NCBI GenBank assembly: GCA_009377735.1 | Contig: WHTL01000108.1 | Span: forward strand, 1 to 11,424 | Length of the DNA stretch: 11,424 bases | Reading direction: 5' to 3' | Source of the DNA: Acidimicrobiia bacterium | GTDB taxonomy: Bacteria > Actinomycetota > Acidimicrobiia > Spongiisociales > ZC4RG35 | In this document: positions 4,874 through 11,424 of the stretch, piece after piece | Position numbering within the stretch: the stretch's first letter is position 1 | Layout: each line of letters opens with the position of its first letter | The notes under the pieces: generated by a model | Told to the model about the DNA's origin: nothing | The model's database searches: none | Seen by the model: only the letters and a program-made list of their open reading frames with translations | Made by a program: the position numbers and the translations under genes

Positions 4874-7861
4874 GTGAAGTTGAAGTCCAATGTCATACTT
4901 ACCGCCTTAGCTGTGGTTGTCGCTGCTCTTCTCCCCGTACCTCTCACCACGGGTGCACTGCAGGAGACCACCAGCTCAGGCGATGATTCCCGAGTCTCCT
5001 ACATTGTGTTGCAGGACGCCGAACCCGTCCTGGAATACGATGGCGGTGTTGAGGGCGTCGACGCAACCGCTACGGAGAACGGCACACGACCCGACCCCCG
5101 ATCGGATGCCGTCAAGGAATACCGTGGTCACCTCAAAGAAGTACAGAACAAAGCAGTCTCGTCTGTGGGAGTCGATCCCAAGCAGATCCTCAACCGGTAC
5201 CACTACACGCTCGTCGGGTTCTCGGCCCTGCTGACCGAAGCCGAGGCGGCCGAGCTACGACGTCACGACGGTGTCCTCGCCGTACAGCAAGATGTTCTTT
5301 ACGAGCTCACCAGTCAAGAAGAACCTGACGAAGGGCCGACCACAACGACGGCGGGTAACCGCGAAACCGCCGGGCCAGCGGGTGACGGTGTGGTGGTGGG
5401 CGTCATCGACACCGGGATTTGGCCCGAACACCCCTCGTTTGCCGACAACGGCAACCTCGAGGAAGTCCCCGAGACGTGGAGGTCGAACGCCTGCGCCTTT
5501 GGCGCATCGGATTACAACCCCGACGACACCGACTTCGAATGCAACAACAAGCTCATCGGAGCGCGCAACCTGCGAGCCACTTACACGGACCTGTTGGGTG
5601 CGGAGATCTACGGATCCGCCCGCGACTACACCGGTCATGGCACCCAAACCGCCGCCATCGCCGCAGGGAACCGATCGGTGCCCACCACCGTCCTTGATGA
5701 GGAGCTTGGCCCGATATCCGGGGTGGCCCCACGGGCACATATCGCGGCATACTCGGCATGTGGGTCACTTGGATGCTATGCCTCCGATGTCACCGCAGCG
5801 GTCGACAGGGCCGTCGCCGACGGTGTCGACGTGATCAACTACTCGATCGTCGGGGGCGCCGCCCCCACATCGGCAGTTGGTCTCGCTCTCCTCAAGGCAG
5901 TATCGGTAGGAGTGTCGGTTGCCACCGCAGCCGGAAACGACGGGCCCGGTGCCAACACCGTGGGATCTCCAGGGACCGAGCCGTGGGTCACCACCGTCGC
6001 TGCCAACACCCAGGGTCGGAGCTTCGCCGCAGCTGTCACAGTGGATGGCGAACGCTTCGTTGGGGCGAGCGTGGCGGCGGGAGCCGAGGAGTTAAGAGTC
6101 GTCGACGGCGCCGACCGGGGAAACCCCCGCTGCGACCCGTCCATCGACTTTGAGCCCTCCCTTGAAGGGGAGATCGTTCTCTGCTCGCGAGGCGCGGTGC
6201 AACTTACCGCCAAGAGCCGTGCCATCTCCGAACAGGGTGGTGGGGGCATGATCCTCTTCAACCAGAGCAAGTCCCAGGCTCTGGTCACCGACAGCCACTC
6301 CATCCCGACCATCAACGTCGACTTCGAGACCGGGACCGCCATCAAGAAGTTGATTGCCTCCGCCGAGGGCGGAGTATCGGCGTCGATCGAGAGGCTCGGC
6401 CCGAGACCGGACAGTGAGCCTTCAGTCCCAACCTTCTCTTCTCGAGGACCCAATGCGGTCGAAGGTGGAATCCTCAAGCCTGATGTGAGCGCACCTGGCA
6501 GCAACGTGCTCACTGCAACTACTCCAACTCCCATCGCGGGTCAGAGCGAAGAGCTCTTCCAGACGGTGAGCGGCACCTCGATGTCGAGTGCCCATGTTGT
6601 TGGCCTCATGGCGTTGTTGATCGAGACACATCCCGATTGGTCCCCAGCCGCGGTGAAATCCGCGCTGATGACCACCTCTGACCAAACCAAGGGATCCGAC
6701 AGCCCATTTGCCGGCGGTGCGGGTGCCGTTGCCCTTGACCACGACGAAACCGATGGATCCACCCCATTCGAGCCGAGTGTCGTCTTCGACGTCGACCCCG
6801 CCGACTACATGGGGTACCTGTGCGAGACGGCGGCATGGGTCGTCACCGGCGACACCTGTGCAGAGGGAGGGGGCGACGGGCTGATAACCCCGTCCGACCT
6901 AAACCAACCGTCGATCGCCATCGAGCGTGTCACCGCCCCGACATCGGTGACCCGCACAGTCACCAATGTTTCCAATGAGACGCTCCGGCTCAGCGTAGAG
7001 ATCGCCACCCCAGAAGGTGTCGATGTGGAGGTCTCCCCCACCGACATCTCCCTCCCGGCCGGAGAGAGCGCCACCTTCGAGGTCACCGTCACGGTCGAGG
7101 ACGGGGCAGAGACCGACACCTGGAGCAACGGCTCGATCACCTGGGTACGAGGTGACGGTCAAGATGGTGAGGCCGTCGCACATATCCCCGTGATGATCCA
7201 ACCGGTGGCCCTGGAGTCGCCAGCCACCGTAACGGGCGAGGACGGGGTGGCCACCGCCGACATCAGCTTTGGATACGACGGTGCATTCGATGTAACGACA
7301 TTCGGACTCGCAGCTCCGACGACGACCTCCGACACAGTCGGCCAGGACGAAACCCCCGAGGGCACCAGCCCCCGGTTCCGTCGTTCCGACCGTCGACATG
7401 GTGGTGCCACAGCCCACGAAATCGAGGTCACCGACGCCGCCCATCTCAGACTCTCGCTCAACAAGGGCGACCTCACTCTCCCCGAGGGGATATCCGAGCA
7501 CGAAGTCGACCTCGATCTTTACCTCTACGACTCAGAGGGCAAGCAGGTCGCTCGCTCCACCGTCGCTGGCACCGACGAGATGATCGACATCTCCTTCCCC
7601 AAGGACGACACCTACACCCTCTATGTCCACGGTTGGGCAGTGGGTGATGAAGAGATGGAGTATGCCTTGCGGGGCTGGGTGGTTCCAGCCGAAACCGATG
7701 GAAGCCTCGAGATCGCAGAGGCCCCCACCTCGGCTTCAACCGGCGATGACGCCACCATCCAGCTCGAATGGGATGCTGACGACATCGACAACGGTCTCGG
7801 TGTCGTCGTTTACGAGGGTCCCGACGGGCGTCTTGGCGTGACCCTGGTCGAAACTCCTTAG
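4874..7861 (+). CDS. Secreted subtilisin-like serine protease (S8) with PA, Fn3-like and PPC-like domains
   Basis: I choose GTG at 4874 (995 residues): AGGAG lies six bases upstream and the start yields a classic signal peptide, basic KLK, then a hydrophobic core, ending near TTGALQ. An upstream ATG at 4808 would bury the signal. The order is an I9-type propeptide (about 41-147), then the catalytic domain with D179 (GVIDTG), H255 (GHGT), oxyanion N355 (AAGNDGP) and S569 (GTSMSS). A protease-associated domain is inserted at about 390-497, an Fn3-like domain lies at about 676-776, and a pre-peptidase-C-like domain at about 853-929. This resembles plant-type subtilases. The usual proline after GTSMSS is alanine (573). 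No sorting signal or transmembrane anchor is seen, so it is probably released, matured by propeptide cleavage, and degrades extracellular protein; substrate unknown. Confidence 0.93.
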   Translation: MKLKSNVILTALAVVVAALLPVPLTTGALQETTSSGDDSRVSYIVLQDAEPVLEYDGGVEGVDATATENGTRPDPRSDAVKEYRGHLKEVQNKAVSSVGVDPKQILNRYHYTLVGFSALLTEAEAAELRRHDGVLAVQQDVLYELTSQEEPDEGPTTTTAGNRETAGPAGDGVVVGVIDTGIWPEHPSFADNGNLEEVPETWRSNACAFGASDYNPDDTDFECNNKLIGARNLRATYTDLLGAEIYGSARDYTGHGTQTAAIAAGNRSVPTTVLDEELGPISGVAPRAHIAAYSACGSLGCYASDVTAAVDRAVADGVDVINYSIVGGAAPTSAVGLALLKAVSVGVSVATAAGNDGPGANTVGSPGTEPWVTTVAANTQGRSFAAAVTVDGERFVGASVAAGAEELRVVDGADRGNPRCDPSIDFEPSLEGEIVLCSRGAVQLTAKSRAISEQGGGGMILFNQSKSQALVTDSHSIPTINVDFETGTAIKKLIASAEGGVSASIERLGPRPDSEPSVPTFSSRGPNAVEGGILKPDVSAPGSNVLTATTPTPIAGQSEELFQTVSGTSMSSAHVVGLMALLIETHPDWSPAAVKSALMTTSDQTKGSDSPFAGGAGAVALDHDETDGSTPFEPSVVFDVDPADYMGYLCETAAWVVTGDTCAEGGGDGLITPSDLNQPSIAIERVTAPTSVTRTVTNVSNETLRLSVEIATPEGVDVEVSPTDISLPAGESATFEVTVTVEDGAETDTWSNGSITWVRGDGQDGEAVAHIPVMIQPVALESPATVTGEDGVATADISFGYDGAFDVTTFGLAAPTTTSDTVGQDETPEGTSPRFRRSDRRHGGATAHEIEVTDAAHLRLSLNKGDLTLPEGISEHEVDLDLYLYDSEGKQVARSTVAGTDEMIDISFPKDDTYTLYVHGWAVGDEEMEYALRGWVVPAETDGSLEIAEAPTSASTGDDATIQLEWDADDIDNGLGVVVYEGPDGRLGVTLVETP

Positions 7862-7866
7862 CGCTC

Positions 7867-7887
7867 TCCGACCTATATACGGTCGGA
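7867..7887. terminator. Shared terminator hairpin between convergent genes
   Basis: TCCGACC (7867-7873) and GGTCGGA (7881-7887) form a perfect 7-bp stem around TATATAC, five bases after the protease stop and directly before the lipoprotein stop on the other strand. Its symmetry suits a bidirectional terminator, though the T-tract is weak on both sides. Confidence 0.6.
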
Positions 7888-7888
7888 C

Positions 7889-8344
7889 TTAGCGTGGGGC
7901 AGGATCCTTGCAGTAGCTGAGAGGTTCGCCCACGGCGCCGTGGTACTCATACTTCTCACCGTCGACCTCCACGATCAGAAGCGCTCCATCGACCGTTGCC
8001 TGGGTATACATCATTCCCTCCTCGGGGCACCCCAGACTGCCATCCGACCACACGATCTCCTCCTGGGCGACCACGGTGACCTGGGCGTCATCAACGTCGA
8101 GTCTCTTCGCCAGGTCTTCCTTGGCGCCAGTCACAATCTCGGTCTCCTGGACGTCGGCTGTCGGTGCCGTGCTGCCCGGCACGGTCGAATCCGGTGTATC
8201 TGCTGACGTCGCAGGAGCTTCGCCCTCCGTTGACTCGGTGATTTCGGTGTCGGGTACCGTGTCAGCGGAGCCTGAGTCAGTGCCGCCTCCGCAGGCGGCC
8301 AGGACCGCGGACAATACCGCGATGATGGCGATCAACATCTTCAT
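7889..8344 (-). CDS. Small lipoprotein with a C-terminal beta-rich domain
   Basis: 151 residues. A lipoprotein signal ends in lipobox LAAC with the modified cysteine at 18, then a glycine, serine, threonine and acid-rich linker (about 19-70), then a compact domain (about 72-147). The domain contains EEIVWSDGSLGCPEEGMMYTQ and VEVDGEKYEYHGAVGEP; C106 and C145 could form a disulfide. I recall similar W-DG-LGCP / YEYH domains in secreted actinobacterial proteins, but know no firm name or function. GGAGG (8353-8357) precedes the ATG by eight bases. It should be anchored to the outer face of the membrane. It is convergent with the secreted protease and divergent from the sulfatase-fold gene; a role as an inhibitor or accessory of the protease is only a guess. 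Confidence 0.85.
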   Translation of the reverse strand: MKMLIAIIAVLSAVLAACGGGTDSGSADTVPDTEITESTEGEAPATSADTPDSTVPGSTAPTADVQETEIVTGAKEDLAKRLDVDDAQVTVVAQEEIVWSDGSLGCPEEGMMYTQATVDGALLIVEVDGEKYEYHGAVGEPLSYCKDPAPR

Positions 8345-8371
8345 GGGTGAAACCTCCGTGTTTCCTATTTG

Positions 8372-8399
8372 ACGATAGGTCGGTCGATCAGGTTCCCAA
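8372..8399 (-). promoter_or_regulatory. Candidate promoter of the lipoprotein gene
   Basis: On the minus strand TTGGGA (8394-8399), a 16-bp spacer, and TATCGT (8372-8377). A start near 8365 gives a leader of about 20 bases holding the GGAGG ribosome site. The match is moderate. Confidence 0.4.
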
Positions 8400-8425
8400 G
8401 ACCTGTCCTATTCATCCCGGTCCGC

Positions 8426-8431
8426 AATAAT
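8426..8431 (+). promoter_or_regulatory. -10-like box for a leaderless start at 8438
   Basis: AATAAT ends six bases before GTG 8438, the same geometry as at htpX. No Shine-Dalgarno sequence precedes this GTG. No clear -35 box is seen. Confidence 0.35.
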
Positions 8432-8437
8432 GATTCA

Positions 8438-10534
8438 GTGATATCTCGGGCGACAATTTCTCGAATCGCCACACCTGCCGCGTTGGGCGACAGATTGCGC
8501 GAGGCGGGGGCACAGCACTGGTGGTGGCACCTCCTGGCAGTTCTCGCAGTCGGAGCGCTGACCATTTCGGCGACCATTCTCACGATCATCGGCGATGCCC
8601 CGGTCTTCTTCGTTGCCAAGGGGATGACCACGACCGATATCGTCCTGTTTGGCCTCATCGTCGTTTTCGCCCCGGTCGTCCTGGCAGTGCCCGTCATCCT
8701 GGCACGATTGGCCTCTACGGTTGTTGCAGGTGTCGTTGTGTCCCTGGTTCTGGGTGGTCTTGTCGCAGTGCTTGTCGGCCATTTCCTTGATGGGCTCGAC
8801 CAAACGGGTGAGGTCGTGCTCGTTCTCTCCGGTCTGGTTGGCCTCCTGGTCGCCTCTCTTTACGGCCTCACCGAGCCGGGACGCTCCCTTGTCCGATTCC
8901 TATCGCCCGCTCCCCTGATCGTCCTGGGGCTGTTTCTGTTCACCAGCCCCACAGCGACCCTGCTATCGAGCCAACCCGTCACCGACGTCGCCCCTCCCCT
9001 ATCCGGTACATCAGAAATACCCGTCGTGATTCTCGTCGTCGACGAGTTCCCCCTGGCGGCTCTTGTGAACCAGTCCGGGGATTTCCTCGATCTGGCATTC
9101 CCCGGCATGGGGAGTCTGGTTGATGACGGCGTCTGGTACCGGAATGCCGTGACCAACACCAGATCGACCATGCACGCCGTACCGATGCTGGCCACCGGTG
9201 TGTTCCACGAGGCAAACGTGGTTCCCACGGCGGGCGGGCATCCCAATTCGTTTCTCTCTGCCCTGGGCAGAACTCACGATGTCGGCACCGTGGAGCCGAT
9301 GACCCGGCTCTGTCCGGCGCGGCTGTGCGAACCGGAGGAGCAGTCCAATATTTGGGCGGCCACCTTCTCAGATGTTGGGGTCGTCGCCGCCCACATCGTG
9401 CTCCCCAACGCCCTTGCCGCCGAGTTGCCGCCCATCGATGAGAACTGGGCCAACTTCGACGGCGAGTCGAGGCCATGGAAGTCGAAGACCCCGGACCAGG
9501 CATCGATGGACGAGGATCCCCGACTGGCGTTCGAGAACATCGGCAAGGCATTGGAGACCCAAAGCCGGCGCCCACTCTTTGTTTTCGGGCATGCGGTGCT
9601 ACCCCACATTCCATGGAACTTCCTCCCCGATGGGACCCGGATCAGCGGTGGTGAGCAGGCATATGTGGATGGCGGCCAGGTCCTGGAGGCACCCTGGGCG
9701 AAGGCGTTGGGTATGCAACGGCTCCTCCTCACCGCGGGATACGTCGACAATCAGATCGGCGAACTCCTCGATGGAATAAGGGAAGCGGGTTGGTACGACG
9801 AGGCCATGATCGTCGTGGTATCTGATCACGGAGTCTCCTTCGAATCGGGACACGACCGCAGGGCTCTCGACGACGAGAACGTCGACTCGGTGGCACCGAT
9901 CCCCCTCATCGTGAAGTACCCGAAGAGCATGGAAGAGGCGCCACCGCCCGGCACCGTCGACGACATCCGGGCGGAGTCGGTCGATCTCGCTCCTACGGTG
10001 TTCGATGTGATCGGCCGTGTTAGCCCCTATGAGGTCGACGGCGTATCCCTCCTCGACACCGAGACCCGGTCGCAACGGACCGAGACCCTCGTCTACAACT
10101 GGGACGAGAAACATTTCTACGACGTCGCACTCGAACCCTCCCTGGCCCGGGCCGTCCCGTTCGACAACCTGTTCCCCGATCGTGACCCGTGGCAGCTGGA
10201 GCCGCTGGGCATCACCGAATCGATGCGGAGAACTCCAGAAAGGATCGTCGACGACCCCGACGTCGAGTTCGAGGTCCGTGATCCGGAACGGTTCGAGGAT
10301 GTCGACCTCGACAGCGAGCCGGTGCCCTTGGTGGTGTTCGCCGAAGTCACCGGGGTCGAGGCCCACAGGCCGGTTGGAGTCCTCCTCAATGGTGAGCTGG
10401 CGGTGTTGACCGCCACCTACCAGCGGGAAGACATCATCGCCACCGGGGCAGTTCTCCCCCTGGGATCCCTCCAACCGGGGAAGAACACGATACAGCTGGT
10501 GGCACTCTCGGAGTCGGGGCCGGCGCGAGGATGA
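8438..10534 (+). CDS. Membrane-anchored sulfatase/LTA-synthase-fold protein
   Basis: 698 residues from GTG 8438. A TTG 23 codons upstream is also open but lies in the divergent promoter region and has no ribosome site. Five hydrophobic helices (about 31-52, 67-90, 94-116, 124-142, 153-170) anchor an external alkaline-phosphatase-superfamily domain. Metal-site candidates are D202/E203 in VVDEF and D463-H464 in VVVSDHG; the nucleophile is likely T241 or T244 in NTRSTMHAVP; the LPHIPW motif at 388-393 is typical of membrane sulfatase-like proteins. Relatives hydrolyse sulfate esters or transfer phosphoglycerol/phosphoethanolamine groups onto envelope polymers; which applies cannot be told. After about residue 560 a beta-rich tail (VPLVVFAEVTGV to KNTIQLVAL) follows. 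No sulfatase C/S-x-P-x-R motif is seen, which argues against a classical formylglycine sulfatase. Confidence 0.82.
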   Translation: MISRATISRIATPAALGDRLREAGAQHWWWHLLAVLAVGALTISATILTIIGDAPVFFVAKGMTTTDIVLFGLIVVFAPVVLAVPVILARLASTVVAGVVVSLVLGGLVAVLVGHFLDGLDQTGEVVLVLSGLVGLLVASLYGLTEPGRSLVRFLSPAPLIVLGLFLFTSPTATLLSSQPVTDVAPPLSGTSEIPVVILVVDEFPLAALVNQSGDFLDLAFPGMGSLVDDGVWYRNAVTNTRSTMHAVPMLATGVFHEANVVPTAGGHPNSFLSALGRTHDVGTVEPMTRLCPARLCEPEEQSNIWAATFSDVGVVAAHIVLPNALAAELPPIDENWANFDGESRPWKSKTPDQASMDEDPRLAFENIGKALETQSRRPLFVFGHAVLPHIPWNFLPDGTRISGGEQAYVDGGQVLEAPWAKALGMQRLLLTAGYVDNQIGELLDGIREAGWYDEAMIVVVSDHGVSFESGHDRRALDDENVDSVAPIPLIVKYPKSMEEAPPPGTVDDIRAESVDLAPTVFDVIGRVSPYEVDGVSLLDTETRSQRTETLVYNWDEKHFYDVALEPSLARAVPFDNLFPDRDPWQLEPLGITESMRRTPERIVDDPDVEFEVRDPERFEDVDLDSEPVPLVVFAEVTGVEAHRPVGVLLNGELAVLTATYQREDIIATGAVLPLGSLQPGKNTIQLVALSESGPARG

Positions 10535-10577
10535 TTCCACCAACACAAAGTCATTTGGGATTAGTTCTCTCCAGCAC

Positions 10578-11424
10578 TCAAAGCAGGGTGGCAAATGTCG
10601 ACGGATCCATGTTCCCACCACTGAGGATGACACCGATCCGGCCCTCGACCGGCAGGGCGCCGCTGAGGAGGGCAGCGACGGGTAGTGCACCGGAGGGTTC
10701 CACCACCAGCTTCATACGGGTGAAGAGGAAGACGACAGCGCGGGCTATGTTCTCCTCGGAGACGGTGACCATGTCGTCGACATCGCGCCGTACGATCTCG
10801 AAGTTGAGCTTACCCAGCGAGGCTGTCCGGGTGCCGTCGGCGATGGTGGTGGGATTGGGAACGGTGTGCAGGGTGCCAGTGCGAAACGACCGGGTGGCGT
10901 CGTCTGCCTGCTCGGGTTCGACACCCACCACCTGACACTCCGGGGATAACGCACGAACCGCCAGAGCGGATCCCGAGAGGAGACCACCGCCACCACAAGG
11001 CACCAGTAGGTAATCGAGGTCGCCCACCTCCTCGACCAACTCCATCGCCGCGGTGCCCTGCCCAGCGATGACATGGGGGTGGTCGAATGGCGGGATCAAC
11101 ACCGCACCCGTCTCGGCCTGCAAGCGGGTGGCTATCTCCTCTCGCGCCTCGTCGTTCGGTTCGTGTTCGACAACCGTCGCCCCGTAACCCTCTGTCGCCG
11201 CTCTCTTGGTGACGGGCGCGTTGTTAGGCATCACGATGGTGGCGGACACGTCGAGAAGTTGGCACGCCAGAGCCACGGCCTGGGCATGGTTTCCCGACGA
11301 GTAGCTGAGGGCACCGCGCTCCCTTTCCTCGGGAGTGAGTCTGCTGATGGCGTTGTAGGCGCCACGGAACTTGAAGGCACCGACCCGCTGAAAGTTCTCA
11401 CACTTGGCCACCACCTCACCACCA
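10578..11424 (-). CDS. PLP-dependent threonine/serine dehydratase, 5' end outside the window
   Basis: 281 codons read from the window edge to a stop at 10578-10580; the frame is open at the edge, so the true start lies beyond. The edge reads GGEVVAKCENFQRVGAFKFRG, where the lysine of GAFKFRGA is the PLP Schiff-base residue of the fold-type II family; SSGNHAQA contacts PLP, and PCGGGGLLSG is the phosphate-binding glycine loop. The end, LSGGNMDPSTFATLL, shows there is no C-terminal ACT domain, so feedback control by isoleucine as in the long biosynthetic enzyme is unlikely. The CENFQ..GAFK pattern is shared by catabolic threonine dehydratase, serine racemase and threo-3-hydroxyaspartate ammonia-lyase, so the substrate is uncertain. 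It converges on the sulfatase-fold gene across 43 bp without an evident terminator. Confidence 0.93.
   Translation of the reverse strand, partial: GGEVVAKCENFQRVGAFKFRGAYNAISRLTPEERERGALSYSSGNHAQAVALACQLLDVSATIVMPNNAPVTKRAATEGYGATVVEHEPNDEAREEIATRLQAETGAVLIPPFDHPHVIAGQGTAAMELVEEVGDLDYLLVPCGGGGLLSGSALAVRALSPECQVVGVEPEQADDATRSFRTGTLHTVPNPTTIADGTRTASLGKLNFEIVRRDVDDMVTVSEENIARAVVFLFTRMKLVVEPSGALPVAALLSGALPVEGRIGVILSGGNMDPSTFATLL

Noticed and set aside
5839..6534. 231-codon minus-strand open frame inside the protease
   Set aside because: It is antisense to the catalytic and PA domains of a clearly recognised S8 protease; no ribosome site or domain.
8369..8371. TTG start for the sulfatase-fold gene
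   Set aside because: No ribosome site, and it falls in the divergent promoter region; GTG 8438 lies nearer the first hydrophobic helix and has a -10 box at leaderless distance.
9599..10690. 363-codon minus-strand open frame opposite the sulfatase-fold gene
   Set aside because: The plus-strand protein has consistent domain motifs across the same DNA; the antisense product resembles nothing and overlaps the dehydratase 3' end.

Overview
The window is high-GC DNA with the dense gene packing, GTG starts, Shine-Dalgarno sites and apparently leaderless starts usual in Actinomycetota. The serine-protease, lipoprotein and integrase sequences also look actinobacterial. I cannot fix the genus; a non-streptomycete lineage such as the Acidimicrobiia is only a guess.

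Left part (1-3694) is accessory DNA, probably an island integrated at a tRNA gene. It opens with the last codons of an upstream gene that overlaps, by ATGA, a tyrosine-recombinase-like gene (58-1154). That gene is broken by a frameshift near its start and by an in-frame amber codon, and lacks most catalytic residues. A strong hairpin follows. Next comes a reversed fragment of istB, the IS21-family transposition ATPase, missing both ends and carrying a one-base frameshift. About 270 bp of non-coding DNA then holds a promoter flanked by two 21-bp repeats. Downstream are a small unknown ORF (1940-2155) and an excisionase-like HTH gene (2152-2424), joined by an ATGA overlap. A complete tyrosine integrase (2479-3549, minus) faces them, and its upstream region has phased short repeats. 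The island abuts the 3' end of a tRNA-Tyr(GTA) gene, the classical attachment position for such integrases.

Right part (3695-11424) looks like ordinary chromosome. It holds tRNA-Tyr with its promoter, an HtpX-type membrane metalloprotease (minus), a secreted subtilisin-like protease of about 995 aa (plus), a small lipoprotein (minus, convergent with the protease), a membrane-anchored sulfatase/LTA-synthase-fold protein (plus, divergent from the lipoprotein), and the C-terminal 281 codons of a PLP-dependent threonine/serine dehydratase (minus, running off the window). Three neighbours (protease, lipoprotein, sulfatase-fold protein) act outside the membrane, and HtpX is membrane-embedded; whether they cooperate cannot be told from sequence.

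I do not see a clearly new multi-gene system. The best leads are the operator-like promoter and coupled gene pair of the island, the phased repeats beside the integrase, the near-identical 5' ends of two genes 1.9 kb apart, and the protease/lipoprotein pair.
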